In this document: positions 22,300 through 33,556 of the stretch, piece by piece
Position numbering within the stretch: the first letter of the stretch is position 1
How the letters are laid out: each line of letters starts with the position of its first letter
NCBI RefSeq assembly: GCF_042477335.2
Contig: NC_091247.1
Span: 224,216,001-224,280,000 of the forward strand
Direction: 5' to 3'
Origin: Ovis canadensis
Taxonomy: Eukaryota; Chordata; Mammalia; Artiodactyla; Bovidae
DNA: 64,000 nt
Made by a program: the position numbers and the translations under genes
The notes under the pieces: model-generated
Database searches by the model: none
What the model saw: the letters and a program-made list of their open reading frames with translations, nothing else
What the model was told of the DNA's origin: nothing

Positions 22300-23337
22300 T
22301 CAGTTGGCCAGCACGACGGGCTGGAATGGCTGGCTGGGATACTGCATGGTGTTCAGGTTGTAGCTGAGGCCTTCCACGAAGGGTGTCTTCTCCAGAAAGA
22401 GGCTGTTGGCACCACCACCAAACACCTGGGCCACGTCGAAGCTGCTGCTGTTGCAGGTGCCAGCACCGCTGCCCCCAAAGGAGGCCGGGGAGCCACTGCC
22501 TGGGCCATCGGCCCCATCAAAGAAGAGGCTGGGCGAGCCACCGCCGTTGTACACGAACTCCTTGGCGTTGGGTGAGAGCTGGGACTGAGGGGCTGGGTTG
22601 GCGGTGATGAAGTTCAGTGAATGCAGGGACAGAGAGAGGCTCTTCTGCTTCAGCAGGTTGCTGGTGGGAGAGCGGGCCAGGCGAGGCTGCTGCTGTGGGG
22701 GCTGTGGGCCGCCTGCACCCCCGCTGGCCACCCCACCCCCACCTGTGGCCCCACCCCCCTTCTTCATCTTGGTGGAACCAAACTTGGTGGCTGCAAAGGA
22801 GGCGGTGGTAAAAGTGATGGGCTGGGCCGAGCGGGGGATGAAGGTCGGGCTGGGTGACTGGCCAAAGGACGGGGATGGGGAGTTGGACAGGGAGCTGTCC
22901 TGGCTGCCGATGGGCACGAAGACCTGGGCGTCGGGGTTGAAGCTGCTCTTGATCTCCTTGTCCAGCTCGGGGGCAACACAGCCCTCGCTGTCATCCACGT
23001 ACAGCACTTTCACAGCCCCCTTCTCACCAATCTGGTAGGACACCTCGAAAGGGTCAATCCAGACACTCAGCTCCTCGGGCACATTGGCCCGCACGTCCTC
23101 CACCGCCAGGCCACTCCGCTTGGCGGCCAGCTCCACCACGGGGTCCACTATCTCCCCGATGTGGACACAGCGGAAGCCAGAGCCCTTCAGCGGCTTGTCG
23201 GGGTACCAGTGGCCTTCATATTTCTTTTTCAAGAGTCGCTCAAGCTCCTCGCCAAACAGGTCTGCCCGGCGCCGGGGCAGCTTGTTGTACAGGTAGGAGA
23301 TGATGAAATTCAGGGCTACTTTGATCTCCAGCTGCAT
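22300..23337 (-). CDS. TOB2: TOB2, BTG/TOB family antiproliferative protein (345 aa, single coding exon)
   Basis: TOB2 is an adaptor that binds the CAF1 deadenylase (CNOT7/CNOT8) through its N-terminal BTG domain and cytoplasmic poly(A)-binding protein through PAM2 motifs. It thereby promotes mRNA deadenylation and restrains proliferation. Residues 1-115 form the BTG domain, with Box A around [15 protein letters not shown] (43-57) and Box B around [21 protein letters not shown] without its last residues (87-106). Two PAM2-like motifs follow: [12 protein letters not shown] (131-142) and [12 protein letters not shown] (252-263). Between them lie Ser/Pro-rich and Gly-rich low-complexity stretches (150-225). 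The C-terminus ends VVLAN. Human TOB2 is 344 residues as I recall, so length and order agree and the frame is intact. The start has A at -3. An acceptor (ctgcctag) sits nine bases upstream, so the whole coding sequence is in one exon. Confidence 0.98.
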   Translation of the reverse strand: MQLEIKVALNFIISYLYNKLPRRRADLFGEELERLLKKKYEGHWYPDKPLKGSGFRCVHIGEIVDPVVELAAKRSGLAVEDVRANVPEELSVWIDPFEVSYQIGEKGAVKVLYVDDSEGCVAPELDKEIKSSFNPDAQVFVPIGSQDSSLSNSPSPSFGQSPSPTFIPRSAQPITFTTASFAATKFGSTKMKKGGGATGGGGVASGGAGGPQPPQQQPRLARSPTSNLLKQKSLSLSLHSLNFITANPAPQSQLSPNAKEFVYNGGGSPSLFFDGADGPGSGSPASFGGSGAGTCNSSSFDVAQVFGGGANSLFLEKTPFVEGLSYNLNTMQYPSQPFQPVVLAN

Positions 23338-23346
23338 GGTCCTCTC
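23338..23346 (-). other. TOB2: TOB2 exon 2 5' edge and splice acceptor
   Basis: On the minus strand gattctctgcctag precedes GAGAGGACC and the ATG. The AG at 23,348-23,347 would be the acceptor, leaving nine untranslated bases in the coding exon. The polypyrimidine tract is short but acceptable. Inferred from sequence and from the known two-exon layout of TOB2. Confidence 0.65.
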
Positions 23347-26279
23347 CTAGGCAGAGAATCAGCGCAGGTGCGTGCACAAGTCGAGGCGAGAGGTAGGAAA
23401 CGTACGGTGAGCAGCCCTGGGCTCCAGACAACTCTGAGAAATGAAAAAGAAAGGCTTCATGAGTGGACATGCAGAAAGCCGGGGGGTGGGGGGTGGATGA
23501 CACCGAAAAGGCAGAAACCCGTAGGCCCAGGGTCCCATTTCTGCCCCACTAGTGGCAGGCTCGTATGTGAGGCTGTGGGTAGGCCACTTTCTTCTCAGCC
23601 TTCCTTTCATCAGTGACATGATATTTCAGGAGGCACTTGATAAATATTTTAAGTAATTCTAAAGAAATAGGGGTGCTGTGGTTTCCACTATTTTGAGAAT
23701 TCAGGTCACTGTGAGTGACACCAAAAAAAAAAAAAACCACCAAAAAACTGAGCTCCTAAATCAGAAGGAGAGGGGATGGTTCTTACTAACTGGTTCCCGC
23801 AATGTCGCAGGGAAGTTGTACTCCCAAACTGTCACAGGTTAAGACAGGAGTTTAGACTCTTCATTTCTCCCCCTTAAATGAAAAGTGATACGGGTCCCTG
23901 AACAGGAAGTAGCACCACCAGCATTTCATGGGAGGCTGATATCCAGTCATACCCCATTTGCTACCCTGGGCTCCCTGGGTGTGTATGTGCTCTGGTTCAC
24001 TCGGCATTTGCAGAACTATTTTTTTTTTTTTTGGCAGAACATGTAACCAAGGTGTGCATTTCCATCCAGATAAATCTCCAAGAACAGAGACTGGAGCACA
24101 ATTCCCCCCCAAAAAGCCAAGACCTATCACAGTCAGACACACAGACCAACAAGGGAACTGCTGACTAGGGGCTGCCCCACAGAAGCAGAGGAAAGGAGAG
24201 GGGAGCAAGCCTTTTAGGCAAACAAAGCCTCAGGAGCAGTACTGGTGTGGCCTCAGGGAAATCTCTGCAGTTTCTGGCTGTGATGGGTGGGGGGGGCAGA
24301 GAGAAGAAATTTTCCATCACCCTACAGCCTCCAGCTGGGGACCCATCATCACTCAGACTCCCAGGGACTGCCTGACCACCTGTCCTTGGCACTGGACCAG
24401 ATTTATCAAGTGTTTGGAGATCCCTGGAGAGGAGGCAGCCCAACAGAAACACTCAGCTTGTTATTTTGGGATTCTCTCACAGCCAGATCCACAGAGGTCA
24501 GAAAGGTTTATTCCTGGGGTCTGGGCCAGCCTCATTTCTCAGGAAGACGACCTGTGAGGTCCTGAGAGCAGTGATCCTAATCGGCTCGCTTTCTCCACAA
24601 GGGTAGACCCAGGCCCCTACCGTGGGAGACCTGAACCGAAAAGGGCCATCTTTGAGGCCGACAGAGTCAGAACATGTGACCCGCCAGACCCCTGGGTGAG
24701 ACTGTGCTGCTGAGCTCAGCCCAGAAGCAAGACTCATTCACCACCCAGGACAGACATCTTCTGTCCCTGGAGCTGGATTTTTGACTAAAATCCCTTTAGG
24801 GTCCAGCACAGAGTATCCAGGTGCTCACTCTAGGCGTGAGGATCTCAAGCTTTCTGAACACTTGCCCCAGCTCACTACACTGCAATTGTAGGGTCTGGGC
24901 CCATGGTTCCCTGGGGGCACTTTAAGGAATGAACTCTCAGGCAAAGCTCTCTGAGGTGAGTATCAGAGAAAACGCACTGGGTCAGTATGGAGTATCTGAT
25001 GACACTGGGCAAGTCTAGTGCCACCCTCATCTCAGGTCTGAGAGGTCACGGGCAGCATCAAAATAAATGTTACGAGCGTGGCCTCTCCAGAGCCCTCCAC
25101 AGGGAGGCTCAGGGCTCAGGAGACCTTTTTCTTCTCCTCTGTTCCGGCCTCCAATACAGACTCTCCATATGTCTTCAAATGCCTATTCATGGTCACCAAA
25201 GGTTAATTCCAGTGTCCCTCTAGGTTTAAAGAAAAGAATGGTAAAGATAAGCAGCCTTCTGTTTATGAGGACTGACTTCACCACCAGATGCAAAGCTAGC
25301 CACTGGGACTATGCCCCCCACTCCCCCAAGAATGGAGGTCTGTAAGGGCCACAGTGACCCACTAGGAGAGTCCAACACACAGGAAACTAAAGAGCTGTGC
25401 AGAAAGTTGGCACTGATTCCCACGAACGGGCCTGGATTTAAGGAGACCTTGAACATGACATATGACACTTCTCCCAAGGCACCATATGGCCTCTTGGTAT
25501 GCCATGGTCCAAAGGGGCTCCTGTGCCCATCTATGCCTTCTCAAACTCTACTGCCTAACTGCCTTCCAAGTCACCTCCTCTGAACAGTTCAGTATCAAAA
25601 TGGGAGCGTTTTAAATGCAGGCCAAAGTCATTGGGAAATAAGCCTCCCACCTCAAAATACAATAGAATCACTGTCATCAGCCCTGCCTAGCTAGCCATTT
25701 TCTGCAGCATAAGCAACTAACGCTGCACACCAATTTATACCTCTGTGATGCTGCTGCACAAATAAGGAAGTATATAATGCCACCTTCACTTCTTTAATTG
25801 GAGAACAGGCCAGGCCAGATGGCTGTGGGGTGGAACCTTAGAAAAATGCCGGACAACCAGAATAAGCTTTTCTGCTTTATCAGCTCAGGCTCTAATTTTG
25901 ACTTCAAGAAGCTTATGGAACAGAGGATTAAAGCACTACTGCTGTCTTTAACTAAAGACAGGAGTGACCGCTCAGATCAGTTTGTTCATTTTTTCAAGGC
26001 TATTGTACAAATTCTAACGCTTATCTACTAAATATTCATACAATGTGGTAAAATTAGAAAGCTTAAAAATAAGGACCTTTCAATAAAAGGAACAAGTAGA
26101 TTTAAGGTAAACCACAGGAGAGGACTCAAAGACTTTCTACAACTCTGACTCGGGTGCAAAAGGCAAGAAAAGTGACAAAAAGGAAAAAAAAGACTAAGTG
26201 CTTAACAATAGCAAAATTGACCTTTTGTCATTAAAAAACAGTTGAAATAGGAGATAAAAATTCTGTCTGCTTTTACTTT

Positions 26280-26420
26280 TTTAATATTTATTTTTATTCA
26301 TTTGGCAGCATCAGGTCTTAGTCCTGTCATGTGGCATCTAGTTCCCTGGCCAGGGATCAAACCTATGCCTCCGGTATCGGGCGTGCAGAGTCCTAGCCAC
26401 TAGACTACCAGGGAACTCCC
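26280..26420 (-). repeat. CHR-type SINE
   Basis: An antisense copy: atttggcagcatcaggtctt, then ttccctggccagggatcaaa, then ccactagactaccagggaac. Confidence 0.85.
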
Positions 26421-27109
26421 TGTCAGATTTTATTTAGGATTTCATGCTCTTTCACTTGCTTTACTTCCAGCAATAAAGTTAATCCTGGATTCAGATCCCT
26501 GTGTTGGCTTGTGTTTTAAAAGAGTAAGTGCTCAAGAGAATGTCAAAAAGCGGGGGAAGAAAGAAGCTGAAAGGTGGCTGCAAGTCAACGATATGGTAAT
26601 GGAGACGCCAGAGAAGTGACAAAAACGTGAAGGACAGTTTTCAGAAGAAAAAGTTATCTTTTAAAGGCGAAAAAGAGGGACGGTGAGGGAACCCACTGGG
26701 CCCCTAAACTCTGAGTACGTGTAAATTCAGACACCACAAGCCGTAACATCCAAATCCTCCTACTGGATTCAAGTGAGTGTTGAAGGAGACTCAGCGATCT
26801 GTTTTGACAAGGCCAGTCGATGTCATTAACCGGGTGCTGGGCAGTGGGGGCCTGGCTCTCGCGGGACAGGGGGTGGCCCTACCCCACTGGTCTGGAAGGC
26901 GGTGGCCCAGACGGCGGGTGTGGTTGAAAAGCTTCCAGGACTTGCGGCGACCGACCGCAATACCCCGCCCAGTGTCTCACACTATGTCCCTCAAACATGG
27001 ACCATGCAAGCCCAAGCTGGCATGCAAGGCTCCTTCCAACTAAGAGGGTTCGTCCTATGCAGACCAGGTTTCTCTGAATCCAGGAAGACCTGACGCCCCA
27101 ACGTAAGAC

Positions 27110-27300
27110 GGGCGGGCTCTTCATTCTGGGAATTGTAGTCTTTAGAAACCTCACGCTCAGGTTGGAGCAAATGACCTACTTTTTCTGCACACTACATTTC
27201 CCTGCGTACTTTGCGAAGACTCAGACAGGGAACTACGCATGCCCGACGGAGGGTGGGAGAATCCAGGAAAAGTTTCCGCTGCACATGCGCGCTGTGGCAG
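27110..27300. promoter_or_regulatory. Promoter-like cluster: ZNF143-type and NRF1-like motifs
   Basis: Within 200 bases there are CTGGGAATTGTAGT (27,126-27,139, plus) and ACTACATTTCCC (27,191-27,202, opposite orientation), both close to the ZNF143/SBS motif ACTACAATTCCCAGCATGC. NRF1-like cores follow: tacgcatgcccg near 27,235 and cacatgcgcgctgt near 27,281. ZNF143 and NRF1 sites normally lie at transcription starts of CpG promoters, often divergent ones. This is moderately CpG-rich DNA inside TOB2 intron 1. It may be an alternative TOB2 start or the start of an unannotated RNA. Confidence 0.6.
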
Positions 27301-27668
27301 GCTGGCGCCCCCCCACCCCTTCCCCGCCCACGGCCTAATACATTTTATATAAATTCTATCCTTAAAGCCTACTCTTCATATTGTATCACCCCACCATATC
27401 CAAGTCTCGGCTTCTCAAGAAACTAAACTTTTCCTCCTTCTGTCTCTTCACTGCCTCGCATGACTGCTGAATTAAGGATCAGCTTCTAATGAGTTTTTTG
27501 TTGTTTTTTTTTTCTGGGTGAAGGTGGTAGGCTGGGATAGATAGGGTCACATTCCTACTCCGCCTCAAACCCCCGCCACTTTAATCAGTATTCTTTGGGC
27601 TCGGTGGCTTCCTTTTGGAGTTGCTATAGAGCTGGTGGGTTCGAAGAGAAAAGAGCCTTTTCCCCTTA

Positions 27669-28013
27669 ATGCTCAGCGGGCTTCGCTGCAGCACCCTCAC
27701 AGCCAGGAACGGACAGGCAGAAATTCAACCAGTTCTCCCGTCCTCTCGGCCAAATAAATTCCCAGTTTTGAGCTTCGGGGAGGCGCTGGGCCGACAATCA
27801 AAAGGCCCGACGCCAGCAGGGCCCAAGCCTCACTCCTCTCCTAATCCAAGTCCGAGTAACCGGAGCCGGCTAGGTAATGGGAAAGAGTTCCCGGGCAGGG
27901 AAGGAAAAACGGTACATCTGACACCTGAACAACATCTTTTAATACTTAAAATTGTTGATGAGTCTCCTCCCACTGAAAGACCTGCGCTATGGACCAGACT
28001 TACCGGATCCTAG
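27669..28013 (+). other. Unrecognised 114-codon ORF, antisense to TOB2 intron 1
   Basis: An open frame from ATG to a stop encodes a 114-residue protein I do not recognise. Its first 75 residues are rich in Pro, Ser, Gly and Arg. The last 35 look more like ordinary protein (LTPEQHLLILKIVDE, then an SPPTERPALW stretch). No domain, signal peptide or membrane segment is visible. The start context is weak (T at -3). It lies 370-900 bases downstream of the ZNF143/NRF1-like cluster, so it could be within an RNA from that promoter, but chance is equally plausible. It is not claimed as a gene. Confidence 0.2.
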
Positions 28014-29099
28014 GCAAAGCTCCCCTACAGGGTGTTAAACCTCCCTAATCCTTCCTCCCACACAAGCTTCTTTCCCCTCTCTGCTTAAGAGGGGGATGGG
28101 GGCAGGCATCCAAGAAAGCAACAGGGGTGTTTTTCTGCTGTTAAATCAAAGATGAGGGACCCTTTCCCAGGGTAGGGTGGGTAGGAAGGCAGGGGAAAAA
28201 AAGGTTAAGATACTGAGCAGACATCCGGGAACCCCCTCGGCTAGCCGCTAGATTGTCGCCTGATGTGTGGCGTTCTGGCTCTTCTAGGGGGTGAGAAAGG
28301 GCTGCCAGCTGTCGCTCGTCTCTCTGCTCCCTCCTCCCCCTCCGTTTCTGGTCAAGGGCACAGTCCATCCTCTGGACAGGAGCTTAGGAGTAGGGCTCTT
28401 CCTCTGAGGCACCTCACCAGGTCAACCAGTATCCACTGATACTGCTGGAAGGGTACTTTTTTTCCGCCCAGTTTTCCCTTGAAACACTGACGAGGATAAA
28501 GAGCTCAAGCCAAAATGGTGAATTCTGGCTTGGAGACCAGAGGACAGTCATCATTGACCGGTCCAAAAGGGGGTGTGTGTGGGGGTTGTCCATTCTCCAT
28601 CCCTTAGGCTCCACAGGGCTCAAAATAAACCCTATTAATTATTACCACCCCCCCCCCTCTTCCCCGCACACCGGCAAAGGAGGAGCAAAGCTAGAAGGCC
28701 TGGATCCTCTTCCTTCCTCTTGATTTATTTAATGGTGTTGAGAGTTGTTTTGGGTGGGGGGCGGGGAGACAAGGAAAATCTAGCGACTCTCTAGGATATT
28801 AAGAACGGAGGGAGGAAACGCACCCCACCCAGGAGGTGGTCACAGTTGAAACTGGGAGAGACAGACTGTGGGATACCCCAGGATAAGAGCGAAAGCGAGG
28901 GAAAGAGGAGCACGGGCAAAACGTGGGCTCCAGTGGGAAGGTGGAAAGGGGGGAAAAAATGCTGGCCAGGTGTAAGGGGGTGCGACAGCAACGTGGAGCG
29001 TCCAACAGAGCGAAGAGCCGGAGTGGAGAGAGCGTGGGGGAAAGCATCTCCTGCCTGTTTGGGTCCTTGGGGGGGTGCACCCCACCCCCCTCCGCCCGC

Positions 29100-30850
29100 A
29101 CGGCCCCCATTCACTCACTCGGGTCTCCGCCGCGGCGGGGCTGCGTGCCGGCCGCGGGGCGGCTTCTCCCTCCACGGTGTCTCCTGCGAGCCGAGCGGAG
29201 GTCGTTCTCCTTTTCCTGGGCACCGCCGGGCCCGGGGCCGATGTGTCCTTTGCTTCGTGGAGGGTTGGGGGGAACGAGTGAGAGGGGCTTATGGGCTATG
29301 ACTCTCAGTAATTCTTTCCGCTTTTTTGGAGGTCGGGCTCAGCAGCAGGGCGGCGCGCGGAGTGGGCGGGGGGGGGGGGGTGGTTGGTGGTGGTGGTGGT
29401 GGACGCAGGGCTGGCGGGCCAGCCGGCGGCGGCGGCGGCGACGGCGCGGGGATGGGAGGACCAGGAGGGTGGCTCGTGTCGCGGAGCGGAGGACGGTCCG
29501 GGCTGTGGCCGGAGGACGGTCTTGCCCTTCTGGCTGCGCGTCGCCCGAGCCGCTCGCTTCTCGCCGCAAGACGACGACTCGCACCTTCCCGCTCCCCGGC
29601 CCGAAGTGAGCAAAGTCAATGAAAAGTTTCACCCTTAGCAACCCTGCGCACGGATCCGGCTTCCCCACCCCTGCGTGATGCGTCCCTCCGCCCTGCAGGG
29701 GCGTGGCCCGGCGCCCGGCCGGGACTACTTCCAGGCCGGCTGGCGGCTTTAACCCCTCCGGGCGCGCGGCCAGGTGCTCGGCGTGGAACCCGGCGGTGGC
29801 CGGGCCCTCGCCCTTGTCCTACCCTCTGGTGGCTGGCCGGCCCGCCTCATCACTCAGCTCCCTCCTCGCTCAGATGTCTGCGAGGCTGCTTCTGGCCGGC
29901 CTGTGTCACGTGGGCCGTCTCCCCTCCCCATCACGACTCTGCATCGTAGTTTATTTTTTTTCTTCGTGCAACACCCCCCCCCCCCCCCCCCCCGCCGCAC
30001 AAAACCACTCAAATCGTGCTTATCGTGTAAAAGTGTTTCCCGAGGTTAGACAGCAAGTTCGAGAGGGCAGGGGTGTCTGGCCTGGGACTGCGCGTGTGCT
30101 CACTTGGTGTGTTGGCTGAATGGGTGTGTCGCGGGAAAAGGGAGACTTTTCCCCCCTGTGTCTTTCGGCCCTGCACCTGCACGGTTCGGTTTTGCTCGGC
30201 CGAACCGTCCCCGCGGCCACCTCAGCGAGTCCTTCCGGCTCTGGGCCTCTTTGACTGACATTCCCCGTGGCGCTCGCACCGCCCCAGTTACGGGTCTCTT
30301 CGCGGGTCGGGGAGCTGAGGGGACGACTTGAGCTCTGGAAAGGTTTCGGACCTTTTTATCAAACTCGGCTCTTGGTCCGAGTCTTCCGAGCCCCTCATGC
30401 CTCGTCAGGAGGACCCTTAATGTCGAGGGGAAAACCTGGGCTCAGGCAGCGCGGGTGTAAGAAAGGGGTGACCAGAGGCCGGCCGGCCAGGAAAAGGAGC
30501 CGAGCGACACATGAACATGCCCCCTTGCCGCCTCTGACGCCCGTTAACCTCGCGTCTGGGGCAGCGCCAGCCCCAGCCCCGCGCAGGCGCGCGAGCGCGT
30601 CCCCTGCCCGCTCGGGGCAGGGCTCGGCCCCTCCGCGGACGCCCCCGTAAGGTTCTCCCCAGTCGGCGACCACCCGCCCCCCCGAGCCACATTTCTTCTA
30701 GTAACAGCCCCCGCTGGCGGGGGTGGCGCCTGCTAGGGCCAGAGGCACGGGGCTCGCGCGCCCGACAGTCAGTCGGCGTGCGGACCTCGGGCGGCGGACT
30801 CAGGTTCGCCAAACCCGGGGACCCACACACGCCAGACCTGAGCGCTCGGC
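29100..30850. promoter_or_regulatory. TOB2: CpG island, TOB2 promoter region
   Basis: A long block of CpG-dense DNA lies 6-7 kb upstream of the TOB2 coding exon, in the position of the human TOB2 promoter. It includes GC boxes, CGG runs (29,424-29,446), a 13-G run (29,368-29,380) and a 20-C run (29,974-29,993). No TATA box was found. Open frames of 130-230 codons on both strands are effects of base composition. Confidence 0.8.
29119..29640 (-). other. TOB2: Probable TOB2 non-coding exon 1
   Basis: A strong donor is present on the minus strand (GA then GTGAGTGAATGG, intron starting at 29,118). Upstream of it, no minus-strand ATG occurs from 29,111 to 29,847, as expected for the leader of a translated mRNA. 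The leader would include a C-run, CCA/CAC repeats and GCC repeats. The transcription start was not located; 29,640 is a guess. Confidence 0.5.
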
Positions 30851-31385
30851 TCCCCTGACCCGGCTATTGGCCACTCGGCTTTGTGACTGTGCGAGGTACC
30901 GCACAGTGGGGAGGATGTGTGTGTGTAGGGAGGCCTGAGTCTCCAGGGAGGTCACAGGCAGACGGGACTGCCCTTGGTGAAGCCCGGGGCCGCTGGGAGG
31001 TTGTACCTGAAGTCTTCCTATCCCTTCTTTAATCGCCCATTCCCCAATTCCCTCCCTACCCCCGACCTTAATTCTCATTCCAGACGGTTCCAGCCCAACG
31101 GCAGCCGCCAAACCCACGTGGGGTGGCGAGATCCGAAAGTTTCCAGCTAGGAACGGTTTGCAGTTTTTCCTTGATCACTATTTTTGGCAAGGGCAGAGAG
31201 CAACGCTAACGAGCGGCTTTAAATGCTCTTCGCTGTAGAGAAACGCTCGACTGGAGGGCAAACTCCAAGGGGACCGAAAGCGGGAGGAAGCCTGAGCCGT
31301 AGAACCCCCCATCCCCCACACTCAGAGCGGCTCAGCCCCTGGGGCTCCTCCAGGGACTACTTGCTTGTGCGTCAGCGAGTGCCAG

Positions 31386-31782
31386 AACGTCACATACACG
31401 CCCCTCCGCCTAGCCTACTCCACCCCTCCCCTTCTTATTCCTCCTCCACCTCCTTCCCCACCCTTCCTCTCCCCTGCACCCCCGCCCCCGTCCCGCCTCC
31501 CTCTCTTGTCCCCTCCCCTCGCGAGTTCCAACCGGGCAGTGAGAGTTGGCCGACTCAGGGTTCCGGAGCCCTGGAGAGCTAAAAATATACCCGATACGTT
31601 AGCAACAGTCTTTCCATTGGTGGGGAACAGGGAGCGGCAGCCCCTGATTGGGTATTCGAACCAACCTCTAGGACAGGGAAGTGGGGCCGAAGAGCCTAGG
31701 AGCCCAGCCCTTGGGGCCGGGGGTGGGGGCGGAGAGTGCGGTTGCGTATAGGGGCATTGCAAGGGATGCTGGTATTTGTAGT
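31386..31782. promoter_or_regulatory. Promoter-like cluster: CRE, paired CCAAT boxes, ZNF143-like site
   Basis: In order: AACGTCAC (31,386-31,393, a CRE-type site), a MEF2-like CTAAAAATAT (31,579-31,588), two inverted CCAAT boxes ATTGG (31,616-31,620 and 31,647-31,651, starts 31 bases apart), and ATGCTGGTATTTGTAGT (31,766-31,782), one mismatch from the ZNF143 consensus. Paired CCAAT boxes about 31-33 bases apart are typical of NF-Y promoters. It lies 2 kb upstream of the presumed TOB2 start, and no gene is attached. It may be a distal TOB2 promoter/enhancer or an unannotated start site. Confidence 0.5.
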
Positions 31783-31799
31783 CATTTATTGGAGGTCGC

Positions 31800-31955
31800 T
31801 GTGAAAATTAGTGGGTTTGAATCCCAGTTCTGCCACCAGCCGTTTTATCTTGATTTAATGGCAGTAAATCTCTTTACATCAAAACGTTTTCTCATCCTTA
31901 AAATGGAGATCGTGTGGGGATTAAATCTTATACTGTATGTAAAGCCTGTCTCAAA
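31800..31955 (-). repeat. MIR-like ancient SINE fragment
   Basis: The text gtttgaatcccagttctgcc, followed by ctcatccttaaaatggagat, resembles the MIR core in antisense. Confidence 0.6.
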
Positions 31956-33272
31956 TAGTTGTTTCTTAAAGGTCACAGTCCTGGCCAAATTGTATCCTAC
32001 ATGTGCTGTGCTCAGTTCGGTGTGTATTCTGCAATAGGAAACCATACACGACAGAGAAAGGGGAGAGTGAGCTGAAACGAATTCTCCTAGGGTATCACAA
32101 GAAGGAGGGACGGAGTCCATGTAAGCAGATAAAGGGTACACATTTCCTACCACTCAGTGCATGTTGAAGGAGTGAATCCCTGGAACGAAGGTGTTGAATT
32201 TCTGCGCGTTCCAGCATTTATTCCAATCTCTCCTGCAATGCTGAAAACACACCAGCCTGGACCAATATCACTGAAACAAAACTGAGAAACTCAGCATCCC
32301 TGGCAAGTGGGAGCGCTGGATAAAGGGTTAGCATATAAACAGGAAAAAAAAAAAAGGAAAAAAGGTAATCATCATTTTTTACTGCTGAAGTCTCCATTTA
32401 TCATGTGGTAAGGTGGATGTTTTTTGCTTTCCTCAACGTGTGATTTCCTCTTGTCAGGGCTTAATTGTGTGCTGAGTTCCTACTCAAGCATTCCAGAGTC
32501 CCCTCCTATTTTGAATAATCACAGGTTGTAAGACATACACTTTGTTTTCAAGATGGTGAGCTTCAGGAGTAAGCATGTGCTCAGAGGGTGGAGGCAGCTC
32601 CCCTGTCTGAGAGTAAGCAAGTTATGCCAGATGTTTTGTTGTGACAAGTCAGGCTGGTCATAATTAGCCCCAATTAATTCTCAGGGGTGAGTCACTCACA
32701 CACACATGTCCGGGTGAGAAATTTTGTAGTTTCTTAAAGTTATCTAAGAAAATAGAAAATTTGATTCTTCAGATCCACTGCTCCAACTGGGCAGGAACAA
32801 AGACAGCCACAACAGAAATTAACTTTGGAGAAGAGTGATTGGATGGATGCTGAGGGCAAATGATATGCTGTTTATTGACCTCATTTACCTCTAGTAAAGG
32901 AGGTAAGTGAACAGACCTGTTTCTGGCTAAGATACTAAAACTAGAGTGTCCAAAGGGAAGTATCACTTTAGCCTTGGTGATGGCAGACAGGCCATTTGGG
33001 GATATAGTTGATAAGGAACTAAGTAACTGGCAAAAGATGGAAACTGGAATTTTTTTTTTTTTTAAGGCAGGAAAGTTCCAAAGCAAAGAATCTTTGACCT
33101 TTATGTCCTTGGTTCAAGCTCTAAAGAACTACAGGTCAAAATGTAGTGATATACAATCTCTTTTAGTTGAGTTTGATTCCCTGGGAAGTTAGTTTTCTTA
33201 ATTTAGAAGCTACTAATTGCAGGCCAAGGTCCACATCTGGTGGCTCTATTGCCTTGGCATATACTGACACAT

Positions 33273-33556
33273 TAAAAAAAAATTTATTTTTCTTGGCTGC
33301 GCTGGGGCTTTGTGTGGCTGTGCTCCGGCTTTCTCAATTTGTGCTGAGTGGGGGCACTCCAACTCATTGCAGTGGCTTCTCATGTCGCAGGACATGGGCT
33401 CTAAGGTGCTTAGGCTTCAGCAGTTGTGGCTTAGTGGTTGTGGTACAGGGGCTTAGCTGTTCCATGGCACGTGGGATCTTCCCAGACCAGGGATCGAACC
33501 GGTTTCCCATGCATTGCAAGGTGGATTCTTAACCACTGGACCACCAGGGAAGCCCC
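33273..33556 (-). repeat. CHR-type SINE, near full length
   Basis: The antisense copy starts with an A/T tract and ttcttggctgcgctggggct, passes cattgcagtggcttctcatg and tccatggcacgtgggatctt, and ends ccactggaccaccagggaag. Confidence 0.92.

Larger units (their letters stand above)
23347..29118 (-). other. TOB2: TOB2 intron 1 (probable)
   Basis: About 5.8 kb separates the coding exon from the CpG-island first exon. It contains one recognisable CHR SINE (26,280-26,420), short homopolymers (such as 23,729-23,742 and 24,018-24,033), a promoter-like cluster at 27,110-27,300 and a 114-codon plus-strand frame at 27,669-28,013. The rest is unique sequence with no feature I can name. Confidence 0.6.

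Noticed and set aside
28923-29609. 228-codon plus-strand open frame in the TOB2 CpG island
   Set aside because: Poly-Gly and poly-Arg/Trp translation of the GGT and CGG repeats. It is antisense to the probable TOB2 leader.
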